A stretch of DNA of 64,000 nt from Mesaphorura yosii. Lineage: Eukaryota > Arthropoda > Collembola > Poduromorpha > Tullbergiidae. Numbering within the stretch: the first letter of the stretch is position 1; every line of letters starts with the position of its first letter. Position numbers and translations under genes: made by a program. The notes beneath the pieces were generated by a model that did no database searches, was not told the origin of the DNA, and saw only the letters and a list, made by a program, of their open reading frames with translations. The stretch lies in the NCBI GenBank assembly GCA_009869945.1, contig WIXG01000289.1:37140-101139 (forward strand), written 5' to 3'. Below, piece after piece: positions 12,272-24,600 of this stretch.

Positions 12272-15200
12272 ATGGAAAGTCTGACTGCGATTCGGCTGAT
12301 TCACCCTTCCACAGCCCTCCGCCGCTGCCTTCGTCTGCCCGTCGTGCCCCATGCCCACTCCGCTACCCTCAGCAGCAGCAGCGTGTCGATAACCTTCATC
12401 CTCCTCGCTTTTGTCCTCTCCTCCAGCCGGACCCACTCGCAGTACTTTGACATTGGCGATGGAGAGGCCCAAAGTTCGCCGTCCGCTCTAAAAGGTAAGC
12501 CAAGCCAATCATCCGAAACGACAATGACAACGCTGAAATGCAATCGCAGTGCGTGCAACGTGCTAGTCAATTGTATTCAAATTTATGGCATGTTTAGCGA
12601 TAATACTCGTCCAGAATGTTATCTTCTGATTTATATTTCTCTCCAGGACCTCTCCTGTCTTGTATTAAAGTTACGGCGATGGCGAAATGGCACGACACGG
12701 CACGGCATGACGTGCGAATCTTCTTACGAGGCAAAAAAAATTACATAACGCAATAAAAGAGGCATAATTCTTATCACTCCAGCCAAGAACGTACTACGAA
12801 TAATTTATTAGTGAAGAAGGTGTGGCGGACTTGATCCTAGTCGTCGAGAGTCATAAAAGTGTTGTCTTGTATGTTCCATCGCCATTACCATGTTTTACGG
12901 GTCAGGCCCGGCGGTTGTGATTGCCTGTAATGCAAAATGCAAAATGTAATAGGTGCCAGTACCAGCCAGTGTAGTGCAGAAAAGACAAGTAATTTCATTT
13001 CATAATCAGTGGGGGTTGCTGTTGCTGAGTTGGAATGGAAGTGTCTGCTGGTCGCTGGTGTCTTGTACTTGTCTTATGATCGAATTGATTGCTGCGCTGC
13101 AATGCAATTACGTACTTGAGTTTATTATTTGAAGCCCCTAAGCAATGATGAAATAATGATGGACAAGAATTTCTTCATTATTGCATCACGTATTATTAAA
13201 ATGACTCCAGGAGAGATCCATAATGAAGATAGTTGACAGATGAGCCCGAGCCTTAATAATGCCAATAATGTGTGGTTCGCGGTTCGTGGTTCCCATTTTT
13301 CCAAGACCAGTCAGAAATGTGAAGCAAGGTTGAATCTGGTTTGAACGGATTGACTAAATCCACGATACACAAGCATTCGTATTGAAACATCGGAACTCAG
13401 CTGATATGCATGTCAATCACCGCAATTGCAACTTTACCACATTTGAACCTGTAAATCCTTTAAGCCTTTTGCTGACTGAAAAGATTTCATGTAAACGGCA
13501 GCTCGAACCTCGAAACTGAGATTTAGCAATTAATTGGGCTAGAGATCTAAATGACACTGGCGAATCTTAATTCCCTTACACAGGTGAAGACTGCACATTC
13601 CCCAGCTCCTGGGAAGGAAACTGGTTCCAGTCTGGGTTCCACAACCTAATCTCAATCAACAACAGAAGCGCAATTAGTACAAAGGGCCAATGCATCGAGA
13701 CTGACGGCGATAAGTTTTTGTTTTATAATCCGTAAGTGGACCGGTTGCTTGTAGTTTGAAACAGCTTATATTGCTACGGGGTGCTCCACTGATTAATTGT
13801 GATTACTTTATTACAGGACCGAAAAGTGCTTTCGATGTGTCGTCTTCCACGAAAAACACCGAAATGTGCTGCAATACAAAGAAAGTAAGTGAATTTAGTG
13901 AACTGTCAGTAAATCAGAAAGTTTACATCAGGCTGGGTGGAATGTCATTGAGAAGATCATAATTTAGAGTTAGAAGAGCTTCAGTTACAAGATTATTCGC
14001 ACTCTCAGCTCTCGAAACTAAATGAAGCCAATTACTTCTGTCAATCTGCTTTCCAGCATACTGTCATCAGTCTCGGCGATCTCTGCGCTCGCTTTGCTCA
14101 ACAATACACGCAGACTACCTCCTGATGTCCATGTTCAGGGTGGACGCGGTGCCTGTGTCCTGCCCTTTCACTGGATCCTTTACCCTCTCCTACAATCGGG
14201 GATATGGAAACTGTGCGTTTCCGGTTTCTACGCTGAACAGCTGCATTCATCCAACACGGATCGTGTTCAATTACCAAGCCTGTCCGGACATTCGCGGAAC
14301 TGAAAGTGCAAGTAAGTCATTCTCAATTAAAGATCAATCAACTTCTGTTTGGTGCTTGGCGGGCTCCGAGCACCGAAACTCGGAAACCGTCCGTCCATCC
14401 GCTCCGCGCAAAGTAAATACTTCCAAATTAATTTCTCGTTCTCGTATTTGCTTGTATCGCCGAATTTCCTGCGCCTGCAGCTGAAGAAGTTGAGTGTTTC
14501 GCAACATGGAAGGAGTCTTCATCGCGTTATTTACTTGGGCTGATTCGATATCACTTCGCTGCCTCGTACGAGGAGAGGTTCCGGTGTTTTGTGTACGAGA
14601 AGGAAGGGAGTCAGTACGGGCCCGCTGGACCAGCGGCATCTTCGCTGCATGGACGAAGTAAAAATAGCACGCGATCGACAGCGACGAAGAACGAAATTGA
14701 AGTGTTTCGAGTGGCTCAATCGGGCGATGCGTCCTGTCTCGGATTAACACCGAACGAAGGCTCCAAGACGCTGGTGCTTAAAAAAGGTAAGCAATAGCAA
14801 TTAATGCGGCTGATCCTCTTTTGCTGTTAGACCTTTGCTTGATTGACTTCGCTGTTCTACCTTGGGTTTTTAGCAGTTCTTCCGAAGCCGTGCCAATTTC
14901 CAAGCTGGCTCCTGCGTCACACGCACTGGGAGTCACTTTCTCGGGAGCTGATTTACGAATTCGAGTCGAGTACACTACGAATTGGTAATTACTCGACTCA
15001 AACTGGTGACGGTGACGGAATCCTGACGCAAGCTGTTTGTATACAAATCATTCATCACGAGCATGCGAACGAGCAAGAGAACGAGAATACTAATCAGGCC
15101 ACCGACAGCGGAACTCGTATGAGTGAGAATTTGACAGACAAAATAACTCTCGTACTTCACTCAACGACTGACTGGTAAGTAAAAGCAAATAGCAAAAGCA

Positions 15201-17672
15201 AAAACGTGGTGCGTGCATCATTAATTTTCTCGAGTCGGTTGGTACTTCATTTGTATAATTACAAACCTCAAACAGGCCAACTTTCCAAGCAGCTCGACTT
15301 GAAACGCAAACGACACGCAACCTTTCTTCTAAAAACTAAAAACCAATTAATCTTTTCCCTTCAAAACGGCATGGTCGTAGTCGCAGAGTTCCAAAGAATT
15401 TCAATTTCGCACGGGGTTTAAAGTTAAAAATAGAATGGAAATGATCTTTGGTCGAGTTATCGCTACTTATCGCATATTGTGTAGAAATCGGAGACGATAT
15501 GAGTTATAATGATAAATGAAGCCGAGCCGCATAATTTGACTATTTGAGGTTTAAAGTACTTTATTGGTTTCTCCACTCTCGTCGGGCGTCGAGCTTGCCC
15601 TTTTAGTAATATTAGCAGCGTATTACTATTATTAGCTGTTATTGAAAAAGGTGACAGTTGTTGACGCAGGACGCAGGACATTGATAAATGGAATCTGAAT
15701 CTTATTGCTTTAGTTCGTTATTGTGACGGAAAGTTGGGTCGTGTTTCGGGGCAAAGAACTTTTGAAAGGTCTCTCCAGGCTCTTCTTTGCATTTAGGGCT
15801 GGCCGATTCCTGTAATAATTAACAGCAAGAATTAGTTTAGTCAGATTTGGAAAAGTTGTCATATAATTTGTCTTTTGTCAACTGCTCAACTGTTTCCCAG
15901 TGAAAGTAATTTTAGGCCGACCGACGAACAATACAAATCTCATTAATCACTTGTATACTTTTAAACTTACGAAACTTGACTTGCTTGGCAAACTTTGCGC
16001 TGACGCTGAGTTGCATTTCGAGTGATTGTTCTAAATCAGTTTATTAGTTGAAAGGTCTGCGACTAATTTGTTCCAGTTAGTTCCAAGATTAAGATTACCT
16101 TCAACTTGAATTTGCATTTACTGCACACTGCGTGCGTGCGGGCAAAATTAAAATAATCTCTGACTCGTTTATGCTTTCAGTCAAACTGGATTCATGTGCA
16201 TGTCGATTTACAAACGAGAGAGTCACATAATCGAAATCCAGGCAGGTAAGTCAAAAGACGAAATTGGGGACAATACAAAATCTAAGTTGGGATTAATCTT
16301 ACACAAAAAACTCCACTTTTTCTATCGGCACCTTTTCGTGAGTCCAAAAATAATCGCTTTCCCTCTGTTTTTCAGGGCGTTTGTCCAGAACGTTTGAAAA
16401 CGCGTGCCATCAGTCGTACTTCGAGCCAGGCGATGCTCCTTACATCATATTAATTTGTAAGTACGACCGTACTGATTTTAAGTACAATTATAATTTAAGG
16501 CTTGCCTATGCCCTTGTGTGAATGGTGCTTTTACCCTGCTCTTTTCTGTAGCTCCAACGCCAGAATCTCGCGAGTGTCCATTTCTCACGACATTTGACAT
16601 TTCAAGCATCAGTTCCAGCAGCGACGGCTTGAATTGCGGGCACCGGCATCAGCATGCAGATGGAGGAGTCGATGGAGCCGTCGTAGGCTCATTTTCAATG
16701 GGCTGTGATAAGCTGGACGTGATTGAGCTGGAAACCAAGGCGAATTGTACGGACGCCAATGGAAAAATTGCAGGTTTGATAACTTTTATTTAAAATCTGA
16801 AGAAGTTCCAATGCTTCGCGGTCCTCATCCCAGTTTGTAATTTCAGGACTCCAAAAATACAAGTGTCTGGGTTGGTGGGAGGAAGCCACGGGCGAAAATT
16901 ATTTGGTCGTGAGTTCTGCTTCCGCTCCTGTTCGTTCTAATAGTTCCTCCCTCGGCGGCGGCGGCAGTCGCGCCCGTTCTGAAAACGATTTGCGAAGAAA
17001 TTACGAGGCCCGATCTTGTTTTGTATTTTATGAGACAAGCCCAGTGTCTGCCTCCGCCTCGGCACAACTTTCGTCGTTATCATTACTGCACTCATCCAAA
17101 CATTCGCATTCGCTTGGGAGAAAGAATCAAGAAATTAATCTCCAACAGCAGCAGCGCGGGGAGTCGGAAAATGATGACGACGGCGACGGCGAGCAGGTCA
17201 CAGGAGAAGAAGACGACGACGACGATGAAAGCGATGATGTTGAAGGCAAAAGCAACAGCAAAGACAAAGAAAGTCAGCCCCGAAATCTCAGGAGACAATT
17301 TCACTTTGTAAGATTTGAGGAAAGTTGCGAGCGAAGACGACGACGACCGCAATCACCACAAAGACAAGATGAAGACCGTGGCCAACTTCTGGCGGATGAT
17401 GGAGCTTGCATTGGTTTGGAGTTTCATGCCAGCACGAGCTACTATTATGGTACGTTATTTTCTCATTAATCATCATCATAATTATCTCGCTGTGCTGGCA
17501 AATTGCAAACTAATGAATTTTGCTTTACCGCACTGCAGAAAATAACTGCCATACCGCCGCAAGCAGTCGGAAATCGGAGTCCGAAGGCGGTGGTACCGAA
17601 AGCCAGTCGGGCTCGAGCTTGTGGGCACGGACGTCCGTGTCAATATTTGCGGTGATCCTTCTACTTATCTGA
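12272..17672 (+). CDS. Secreted or membrane-tethered cysteine-rich protein of the arthropod DUF7042-7045 type
   Basis: Eleven exons: 12272-12494, 13584-13731, 13817-13884, 14057-14311, 14481-14786, 14874-15174, 16181-16245, 16376-16456, 16552-16773, 16847-17449, 17539-17672. They total 2406 nt, or 801 residues, with all phases matching. The N-terminus has a hydrophobic segment (SVSITFILLAFVLSSS) that reads as a signal peptide. The mature part has repeated cysteine modules: CTFPSSWEGNWFQSG in exon 2, CPFTGSFTLSYN in exon 4, CQFPSWL in exon 6 and CPFLTTFDI in exon 9. This C-x-F-P, W-x-G, WFQSG pattern resembles the arthropod DUF7042/7043/7044/7045 proteins, a family assignment made from memory. 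Exon 10 carries a long Ser/Asp/Glu/Arg-rich low-complexity stretch between conserved cysteines. The protein ends in a hydrophobic tail (SIFAVILLLI, then stop), which suggests a GPI signal or C-terminal anchor. The function of the family is unknown to me. The exon structure is well supported. Confidence 0.85.
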
Positions 17673-18672
17673 ACTGAATTAATGTTTTGTAATCGAATTG
17701 TGATCTGTGATATAAAATACTTACGCGTACACAAAAGTGTGCGTAATTAAATCAGAAGGGCGGAATTTGGTCTAGTCTTTTCCTGTAGGTATTCATTTCC
17801 TCTGTCTGGAATTAAAAATCTTTGGAACCAATCAACAAAGGGCAGGAGCACAAGCGAAGGCGAAAGCGAAAGAAGGGTGCAAACTGCAAAGTTGACGTGC
17901 CTGTTGCTTTGATTCATTGGGGCGCATTAATGATAATGAAGTCTGAAAAGATGAATTGCCTGCGTTGTAAGAATGAATGAACGCCTGGCGAAGAGAAGAA
18001 AAGAAACGAGGAAGGATGAGTTCATGAACGGCCTGGCCAAAGAATGAACGAACGAACGTGAGAATATTTTTCGATTCATCCATGAAACCAGTTGCGAGTT
18101 CTTTTGTCAAAATATTTTACATTTCGGCTTGTAAATTGAAAATATGGCTCATTGTGACGAGTACGAAATGAAAAGAAATAAGAAAGGGTTCATCTGCCTT
18201 GCTCGATACTTTATACTGAGTATTAAATTAATGAGATGTGATTTTTATGGGATACAATAAAAAACGCATCGCACTACTAAAACGAGACATGATATTCGAT
18301 TTTAATGGTAAGAGTAATTTATCGTTTCGTGAAACGAAATACGAGAACCAGCCCATTCGAATCGTGTACGTGTAAGAGGGGACTTTAATTTGATAATAAT
18401 GGCGATATTAATGAACTCAATGAAAGCAGATAGCAGAATCCACAAACTCAAAGGCAGATTGACCGAAATGTAAAAGAATCAAAGGGTTGAGACAAAGCGG
18501 GAATTCTGTATTCAAAATTCTATTTTTTTTTTTACTAATTCTCTGATTTATGATTTTTCAACAAAATTAAACGTAAAAATTAAAACTTAATTCAATTAAA
18601 AACATTTGGCGATTTGGCACGACACAATTTAAAAATCAAGAGGCGGAAGACAGCGATAACCAAAACCAAAAT
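17673..18672. other. Convergent intergenic spacer
   Basis: This stretch lies between the 3' ends of the cysteine-rich gene (+) and the NADPH oxidase gene (-). It is AT-rich, with a poly-T run near 18524-18534. I see no coding exon in it. It should hold both 3' untranslated regions. Confidence 0.6.
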
Positions 18673-21600
18673 TTAGAAGAGCTCCTTCCTGAATTCGAAC
18701 CCAAACTCGTCGCATTTCCTCCTCAGCGTCCTCGCCAGCTCCGGCGGCCCGCAGTAGAATACAGTGACGTTTCCTTTGCGCTGGTCTTTCAGCTGCTGGA
18801 AGACTTTATCCCAGTTTGGACGGCCAGCGTTTGTTCTTGTCTTCAGCCCAGTGATCAGATCACGCTTTTCCTTCTCGTGCAGGAGCTCCAGCGCCAGCTG
18901 GAGCCCGACCGCCTTAAAATGCCAGCGATGCAGAGCGGACGTGATGTACATGTGCATGTCGAGAAATCGCTCCATCGCCCCACCCAGCTCGGCCTGTTCA
19001 ATCTCCAGCTGGGACAGCAGATGGACGAACCACTCGAAGGAGCGCTGATCGCGGTTGATCCAGAAAAAGTCGACTTTGCGCAGGTTGAGGACAGACTGCG
19101 GGAGTTCAGAGCACCACGTGAACGTGCAGTTGGGGCACGTGTTCCTCGACGCCCAGTAGCGGCGCATTATCGACTGGAGAATAGAGGCGAACGGAGTCAC
19201 GCCGATGCCCGTCGCTATTAGCACGGCGTGCTGTGCGCGGAAGATGTGGCTGGAGGGCGCTCCGTAGGGACCATCAACAAAGATCTAGACGAATGTAGGG
19301 CGAAGAAGAAGCAAAGCAATAATGTGTCATTAATCTGCGAGTGTGCACCTGAGACCAGGCGGCGGAGGTACTTTCTTCACAGGCGGGCAGACGGTGCGGT
19401 GGAGCACTTAAAGTAGGTCGTTGTCGTTGTCCTCAGTTTTATTGCACCCGTAATAATAATCATTTGCTCACCAGCTCGGAGTGCACGACTTCTATTATTA
19501 ATTCAGCAAATGGCGGCACGCGAATGTAAAGGAGAAAGTATTAGAAACTCTTGTGGACTCTTGTTATTCGGGTTTAGTTTAAAATTCAAAGCCGCTTCTG
19601 CAACAAATGCCTCAAATGCGTGCTCCCGCCTGCACACGTGTGAAATATTATCACGCCCGGCGCGTCTACTTTTACTGGGAAAGTGCTCTGGCGCTCGTCA
19701 AGTGTGTCATTTGTCGGGTCGCCGCCGACAAATGACTCGACACGATTTTAAACATGCACGACACATATTTTAAATCGTAAGCGCAAATGGTGAAGCGAAT
19801 GGCGAATTTTTACCTCCAATATTTGATCTGATGAACTCGAACTGGTCGTACTCGCGCTCGCTTCCACTTCGCTTCCACCGCCAGCCGGCCCCTCCAAATC
19901 GCCTTCCATGTAAAAAGCCTCTTCTTTCAAGTTGCCTGAATTTGAATTCCCTTCGGAACTGCTTTCGCCAATGGATCCGTGCAGCGCCCGCGTCCGTTGA
20001 TGCTGAAATGTGACCTTCGCCGACGGAGTGCTATTTGCCCGGTTTCGAGAACTCCGACCCCCCCTGAGCAGTTGCTCCTTGCTTTCGACGTCTTCTTCGC
20101 GCTTCGGAACCTTCAGCGAAACGACGTTCGGCATGTAACGCATGCTTAACAGTGCTGATACGGAGGACTGCGTGCTGTTGTCACTGCTATCGTAATCTTT
20201 GCCAGTGCCTGCCTTGACCTTGAACGAATTTTGGCCGTAATTCGAGGATTTTGAGCCTGGACGCGAACGGAAATGTGAACGCGCGTCCGTGTCCGCACTG
20301 GCATTGGCGTTGGGCTGATCATCCCGTGCAGAAATGGACCGAAATACTTGTCGGAAACTGAAGGCAAAGAAATACGGGCATGACACGCATGTAGAATTAC
20401 CAAAGAACTCGCGCAAGGCACGAAGAGTCACTTACTACATCTTTTGTTCTCGATCCCGACTTCTTGTTTCCACATCTGGCATCGAGTTGGTAGAAAAGAA
20501 ACGTTCGCGTTCACGTTCACGTTCGTACTCGCTCTGGCTTTCCAATTCCTTTGAAGAAATCTTCTGACTCTGACTCCCATTCCCGTGTTCCAGGTGATTA
20601 TTATTCGTGATGGTCTCTCCCGAGCTCGATAACTCTGAAAGCCCATTGCCAATTAAGATAATTAAGATTATTGCAATACAGCAAGTCGCAAGTTTGGAGT
20701 CTAACCGGGAGCGGATCGATCAGTCGGCGGAGAGTGTTCACTGCTTTCTGGACTCAGTGTCGTATCCGAGTCGGGCACGGACATTAACTGCGCCCTCATC
20801 GTTGTATCGTTGTTTGACAGAATCGTGCTGACCTTCCTCTCAATCAGATTGTGGTGTGGAGCGTTGTGAGTTACTTCGACGCGGCGCTTCATTATCCTGC
20901 AACCCAGGCGCTACAACTTAGAAGCGTACTTTTTCACCAGAGCAGAAGTCAGATGTTAACGGTCAAAGAGTCGACTTACGTTCGACGATTCCGCCCTGGC
21001 ATCTTGAAGAATGTGTCCGGCTTCCTGTTCTCCACAACCGTTTCGTAGAATTTGCTCTGCTCCTCAAAGTATCCGTGCAGCCGATTTGTCCATTCACCGA
21101 CGGCACGAATGTGAAGCCATAAAGCATCTTTGATAGTTAAGTAAAGAACAACTGACTTAGCTTTCACAGGTTCATCCCGGATTATGATAGCGTGTGACCA
21201 ACCTTCTTGTTCGGGCCCCGAGCTGATTGTGAACGGGTGCCACTCGTACTTGGCAATCTTCGGGATGCGGATAAATACGTAGTCGCCTGGGTTGAAGTCA
21301 AAGTTTGCGGGCCTTTTAATGATGAGATGAGTCACTTTGGAAGGAAGAAGAATGCCAGCCGTGACGTGAGACCGGCCTTTGCCGACTCTCCAGTAAGAGA
21401 TGCGGAACGCCTTTAAGAAAAAGAAGAATGAATCAATAAAGATTTTTAGTGTAAAAAATTTATCGCTTTCTGTTGCTAAATGAATCTTCACCTGCTCGAG
21501 TACAAACAGAATCCCTGGAATCAGAAACCATATCCAAAAGAGCGGCGCGTGGAGGATGAGCAGGATCCAGAATGGAATGTAGAGAAGGTGAGTCCAGTAA

Positions 21601-24600
21601 AATACTTCGAATCTCCCGCCCCCGCGAACGAACTGCAGCGAACAGACGACCATCACGAATAAAATTAGTGTCAGGACGAGTCCGGTGTACATTGCGCAGC
21701 CCGAAACCAACCCCCACTTCTCCGTCGCCTCTGGTGCGAAGAGAAAATCGACGTACGAGTAATTGCGCGAGTTTATGGGGCCTTTGACAAAGCCCATTTC
21801 TGCAATTTACAATGACAATTAATTGTGTCGGCGCGAGGCGAGGCCTCATTTCCAAGCTCGAAGCTGAATCAATAATTACCGATGTTGATAAGATGCAGTA
21901 CGGAATGAATGACCCCAAAGACGAAGATCAGCTGCCCTGTTTTCTTATGGAAATAAATGTGGTGGTCGATCGGGATGAAGGACGAGGCTCGATGAGATCG
22001 GAGGAACGTCAACGAATGCCGAAGAACACATAGCACGATGAAGGCGCAGTTAAAATTGAGGCATTGTCCTAAAAATAACGGCGCAAAATTGCAGCATAAA
22101 AAATTGGTAATGTTTCCTGCCGCAGTTGGCAAATTTACCTGCAGCTCGTGCAAAAACGAGATAATACGTCGCCTTTAGGTGATCTCGTCGATAGACGACT
22201 GCACGTGTGACAAACAGACAAATGTTGGCTATGTAGAATCCAATCAGCCAGAGCACGTACACGTAATTGTTGCGAATGTAGTGCTGGGACACTTCGTGAG
22301 GGATCAGCGCACGTAATTTGTGGGTGAAGGAGACTTCGTGCTTGGCTTCGGATGTCGGTTTTGGGGGCATAAGCCATCTTTCTATGCTATCAAAAGAAAT
22401 GCGGAGTCATTAAACCGTGGACGGCTCCGGCGCGTCAACGTCAGCAAACCAGTTTGTCTTCTTACCTAATTGATAAATTCTCCAGCAGCCCGCTGTGCCT
22501 TTCCAGCTGCGCTTTTAGGGCGTTGTATGTGAGGGCGCCTCGGCCTTCCACGTCGGCGTCTTCGAAAAGCGCTTTGGTCAGTTCGTCTATGCTCAAATCA
22601 CAAGATTCGACAGTTTTTGCTTTTGATTGATCTGGTCGGTCTATTCGAATTTTGGCGCCTACGCCGAGCCGCACCCCGCACTTACGAATTTGTTCGTCGG
22701 TGAACCGCATTCCGTTCTCCTCCATGCAGGCCCTCATGACCTGCTCCAGCTCCGTCTCCTGAATCAGGCCGTCCCCGTCCACGTCGTACACTTTGAACAG
22801 GAAGAGAATCTTGTCCTCCGGATTTTCGCCCGCAAACTTGTGGGTCGCGTCCAGAAACTCTTGCAGTGAGATGGAGCCGGAAGCGTCGCCATCGAAGATG
22901 TCAAAGACTCGGTCCGTGAAAAATTGCTGAACAGAAAAGCAAAAATTGCAGAACTCATCATCTGCACAATCATCTTTAAACAGCAGGTGAGTTATGTATG
23001 AATTGCAGAAAATTAAAGCGGCGTACGTTTTTGGTTTGGATAATTTTGCTGAAATCTTCTTTGTTGATCTCCTTTTCTTCGCCAACGTACTGCCGGAACA
23101 AATTCTCCAGCCAGGCGATGTTTTCCCGTGTCAGGCGACTTCCGGACCTGATTTGGAGCAAAATCAGTCACTTTTCTATGCCTTGCTGGCATAATCGCAT
23201 AGTCAGCGATAAGATAGACGTACACCGCGCCTCTCAGCTGTGATATGAAGTCCATAATCTCCTCGGCGTTCACGACTCCATCCGAATCCTTATCAATCAG
23301 CTGGTACAGTTTATTCAGGACATTCTTCGTACGAAAGATTTTGCAGAATTGGTCGAAGGAGACGTCCGAATCGCCACAAACAGCGTACGCGACGCTTTCG
23401 ATGACTTCGACGAATTCACGGCTGGCCGCAGCACTGTTCGGAGAAGCCACAAAATTAAGCTTGCAAGACGGCCAACCGAAACAGCAACAGCAGCAAACAG
23501 GTGATTATGAAGCAATTAATTAATTTACAGTACAGTCAGTTAACTTAAGCTAGCACAAGTTCACGATGTGCCAAGTGCTAAATTTAAATGAATCGGTTGC
23601 CGGCTAAAAGACAACTGCCAATTTCAGATGCAGATTTTTAGTTTCAAGTTAAACAATAAACGCTAAGACATTCAAGTATTCCAAGAATTTGCATACGAGG
23701 CAAGAAATGAAGAAGAAATCAACATTGATAAAGGAGACTCCTCAAGCCAAGTTCACGATGCGGTTCTTAACAATGCCGATTCAGGTTTTCTGGTTTTCTT
23801 TTTCATGCAAATCATAGAATCTCCGCCTACGAAGAGCCAGAAGCCTGGCACTGAAACGCCTGCTGAAGCTAAGCAAGTAAGTATTATTAGGCGAGAAGAC
23901 GACGATAATTCAATAATACAATCAGTGGGCAGTTGTATTATAACAGCTCATTGACAAAAAATCGGATGAATCAAGTGACAGGATCATGCAAAACTTGTTT
24001 GACAGTTCATTAAGCAGATACTGGCTCTTAGGCACAGTGTAAATGAAACCTAAGCCAAACCGTGCTCCACGTGACTCGTCCTCGTCCACTCCAAAGCTAA
24101 GCTAAACCAAGCCATTAAAAACTGAAAATGAAAATAGAGTCATACAGTAATACAAGTTAGCATAATTACTTTCGTCCTGTCGATCCATTTCCAACTTGGG
24201 CATCGCCTCCGTCGCTGCTTAACGCCGACTTCAGTGACTCAATCCATTTATTTTGATTGAGTTTGCCTTCTTGGTAGTAATCAAATAGACGGAAGAGTTT
24301 GTCGAGCAGCTCCTGTGAAATACACAGACAAAAGAACGGGGCAATAAATTAAGGTAAATATATTAGCAGACACAATACACGAATTCTGCACGTTCGCGTC
24401 GGCGTGTCGTGTGGGTCCGTGCATTCGTGCTCTGAGGTCTAATTAAATTAACAGTTTCAAGGTAAAAGAATTTGATTTGTCTTCACAATTTTGCAGTATT
24501 GCAATTCGGCATTTCAGCAGCAATTCCTGGAACATCCTCAATGATGGCGGAGTTGATTTTCTACAAATTCTGAATCCTGCTGGCGCTGGCTGCAACTGTC

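Noticed and set aside
14334-14750. 138-codon minus-strand frame opposite exon 5 of the cysteine-rich gene
   Set aside because: Antisense to an exon that fits a family and has matching phases on the plus strand.
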